Positions 5,284 to 5,360 of a DNA stretch of 5,360 bases are shown one piece after another. Position 1 is the stretch's first letter. Every line of letters begins with the position of its first letter. A program made the translations under genes and the position numbers. This DNA is from an uncultured Bacilli bacterium. Its GTDB lineage: Bacteria; Bacillota_I; Bacilli_A; RF39; UBA660. The notes beneath the pieces are model-generated. The model did no database searches, was not told where the DNA came from, and saw only the letters and a program-made list of their open reading frames with translations. The stretch spans positions 1 to 5,360 of the forward strand of contig CANRGI010000092.1 of NCBI GenBank assembly GCA_947630095.1, written 5' to 3'.

Positions 5284-5360
5284 GTGGAAGAAGAAGTTTA
5301 TGATAATTCAAAAACAATTTTAATTGTTGATGATGAACAGCCAATTGTAGACATATTGGT
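5284..5360 (+). CDS. Two-component response regulator, N-terminal start of receiver domain (3' end outside window)
   Basis: The first 25 codons are visible, starting at GTG 5284 and running past the window end. An AAAGGCGG ribosome binding site (5269-5276) lies 7 bases upstream. An in-frame TAG at 5266 excludes any longer version. After a short acidic leader (MEEEVYDNS) the protein reads KTILIVDDEQPIVDIL. This is the first beta strand of a receiver domain with the acidic pair Asp-Asp and the following Glu that bind Mg2+ near the phosphoryl-accepting aspartate. The accepting Asp and the output domain are outside the window, so the subfamily (OmpR, NarL or other) cannot be stated; a sensor kinase gene may follow. 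It has its own likely promoter and sits 102 bases after the NPCBM gene. Confidence 0.88.
   Translation, partial: MEEEVYDNSKTILIVDDEQPIVDIL

Overview
The window is a compact, very AT-rich stretch with every recognisable gene on the + strand. It looks like a low-G+C Bacillota (Firmicutes) genome, plausibly a Bacilli/Erysipelotrichia-type gut lineage. The pointers are low G+C, strong AGGAG/AGGTGA-type ribosome binding sites, a Gram-positive MurJ (YtgP type), a Cse60-like small protein and a secreted NPCBM-domain protein. The genetic code appears standard: all six Trp codons in complete genes are TGG and one gene ends in TGA, which argues against a Mycoplasma/Spiroplasma-type code. The lineage assignment is inference.

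Layout. Positions 1-213 hold the 3' end of an unidentified, beta-rich protein. Next is a 59-residue Cse60-like protein (251-430), followed 17 nt later by murJ (448-2076), a 542-residue MOP-superfamily lipid II flippase. A well-formed promoter (TTGACC, 17 bp, TATTAT) overlaps the murJ stop codon and drives a two-gene ABC-2 exporter unit. That unit is an ATPase of the NatA/YhaQ type (2122-3021) and its membrane partner of the NatB/YhaP type (3011-4327). The two overlap by 11 nt and are probably translationally coupled. The unit ends in a Rho-independent terminator (4331-4380).

Downstream, an AT-rich intergenic segment carries a repeated TTTATCA/TGATAAA motif. It precedes a secreted 225-residue protein made of a signal peptide, one NPCBM carbohydrate-binding-like domain and a short charged tail (4504-5181). 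After another short intergenic region with an extended -10 promoter, a GTG-initiated response regulator begins (5284) and runs off the window.

The theme is the cell envelope: a wall-precursor flippase, a membrane exporter, a secreted putative glycan-binding protein, and a two-component regulator. Nothing in the window amounts to a clearly new system. The most interesting details are the promoter embedded in the murJ stop codon, the repeated motif upstream of the NPCBM gene, the apparent truncation of that gene relative to larger relatives, and a codon-context bias at Asp-Glu and His-(G-starting) codon pairs. No tRNA, rRNA, CRISPR array, insertion sequence or riboswitch was seen, and no gene-free stretch exceeds about 180 bases.
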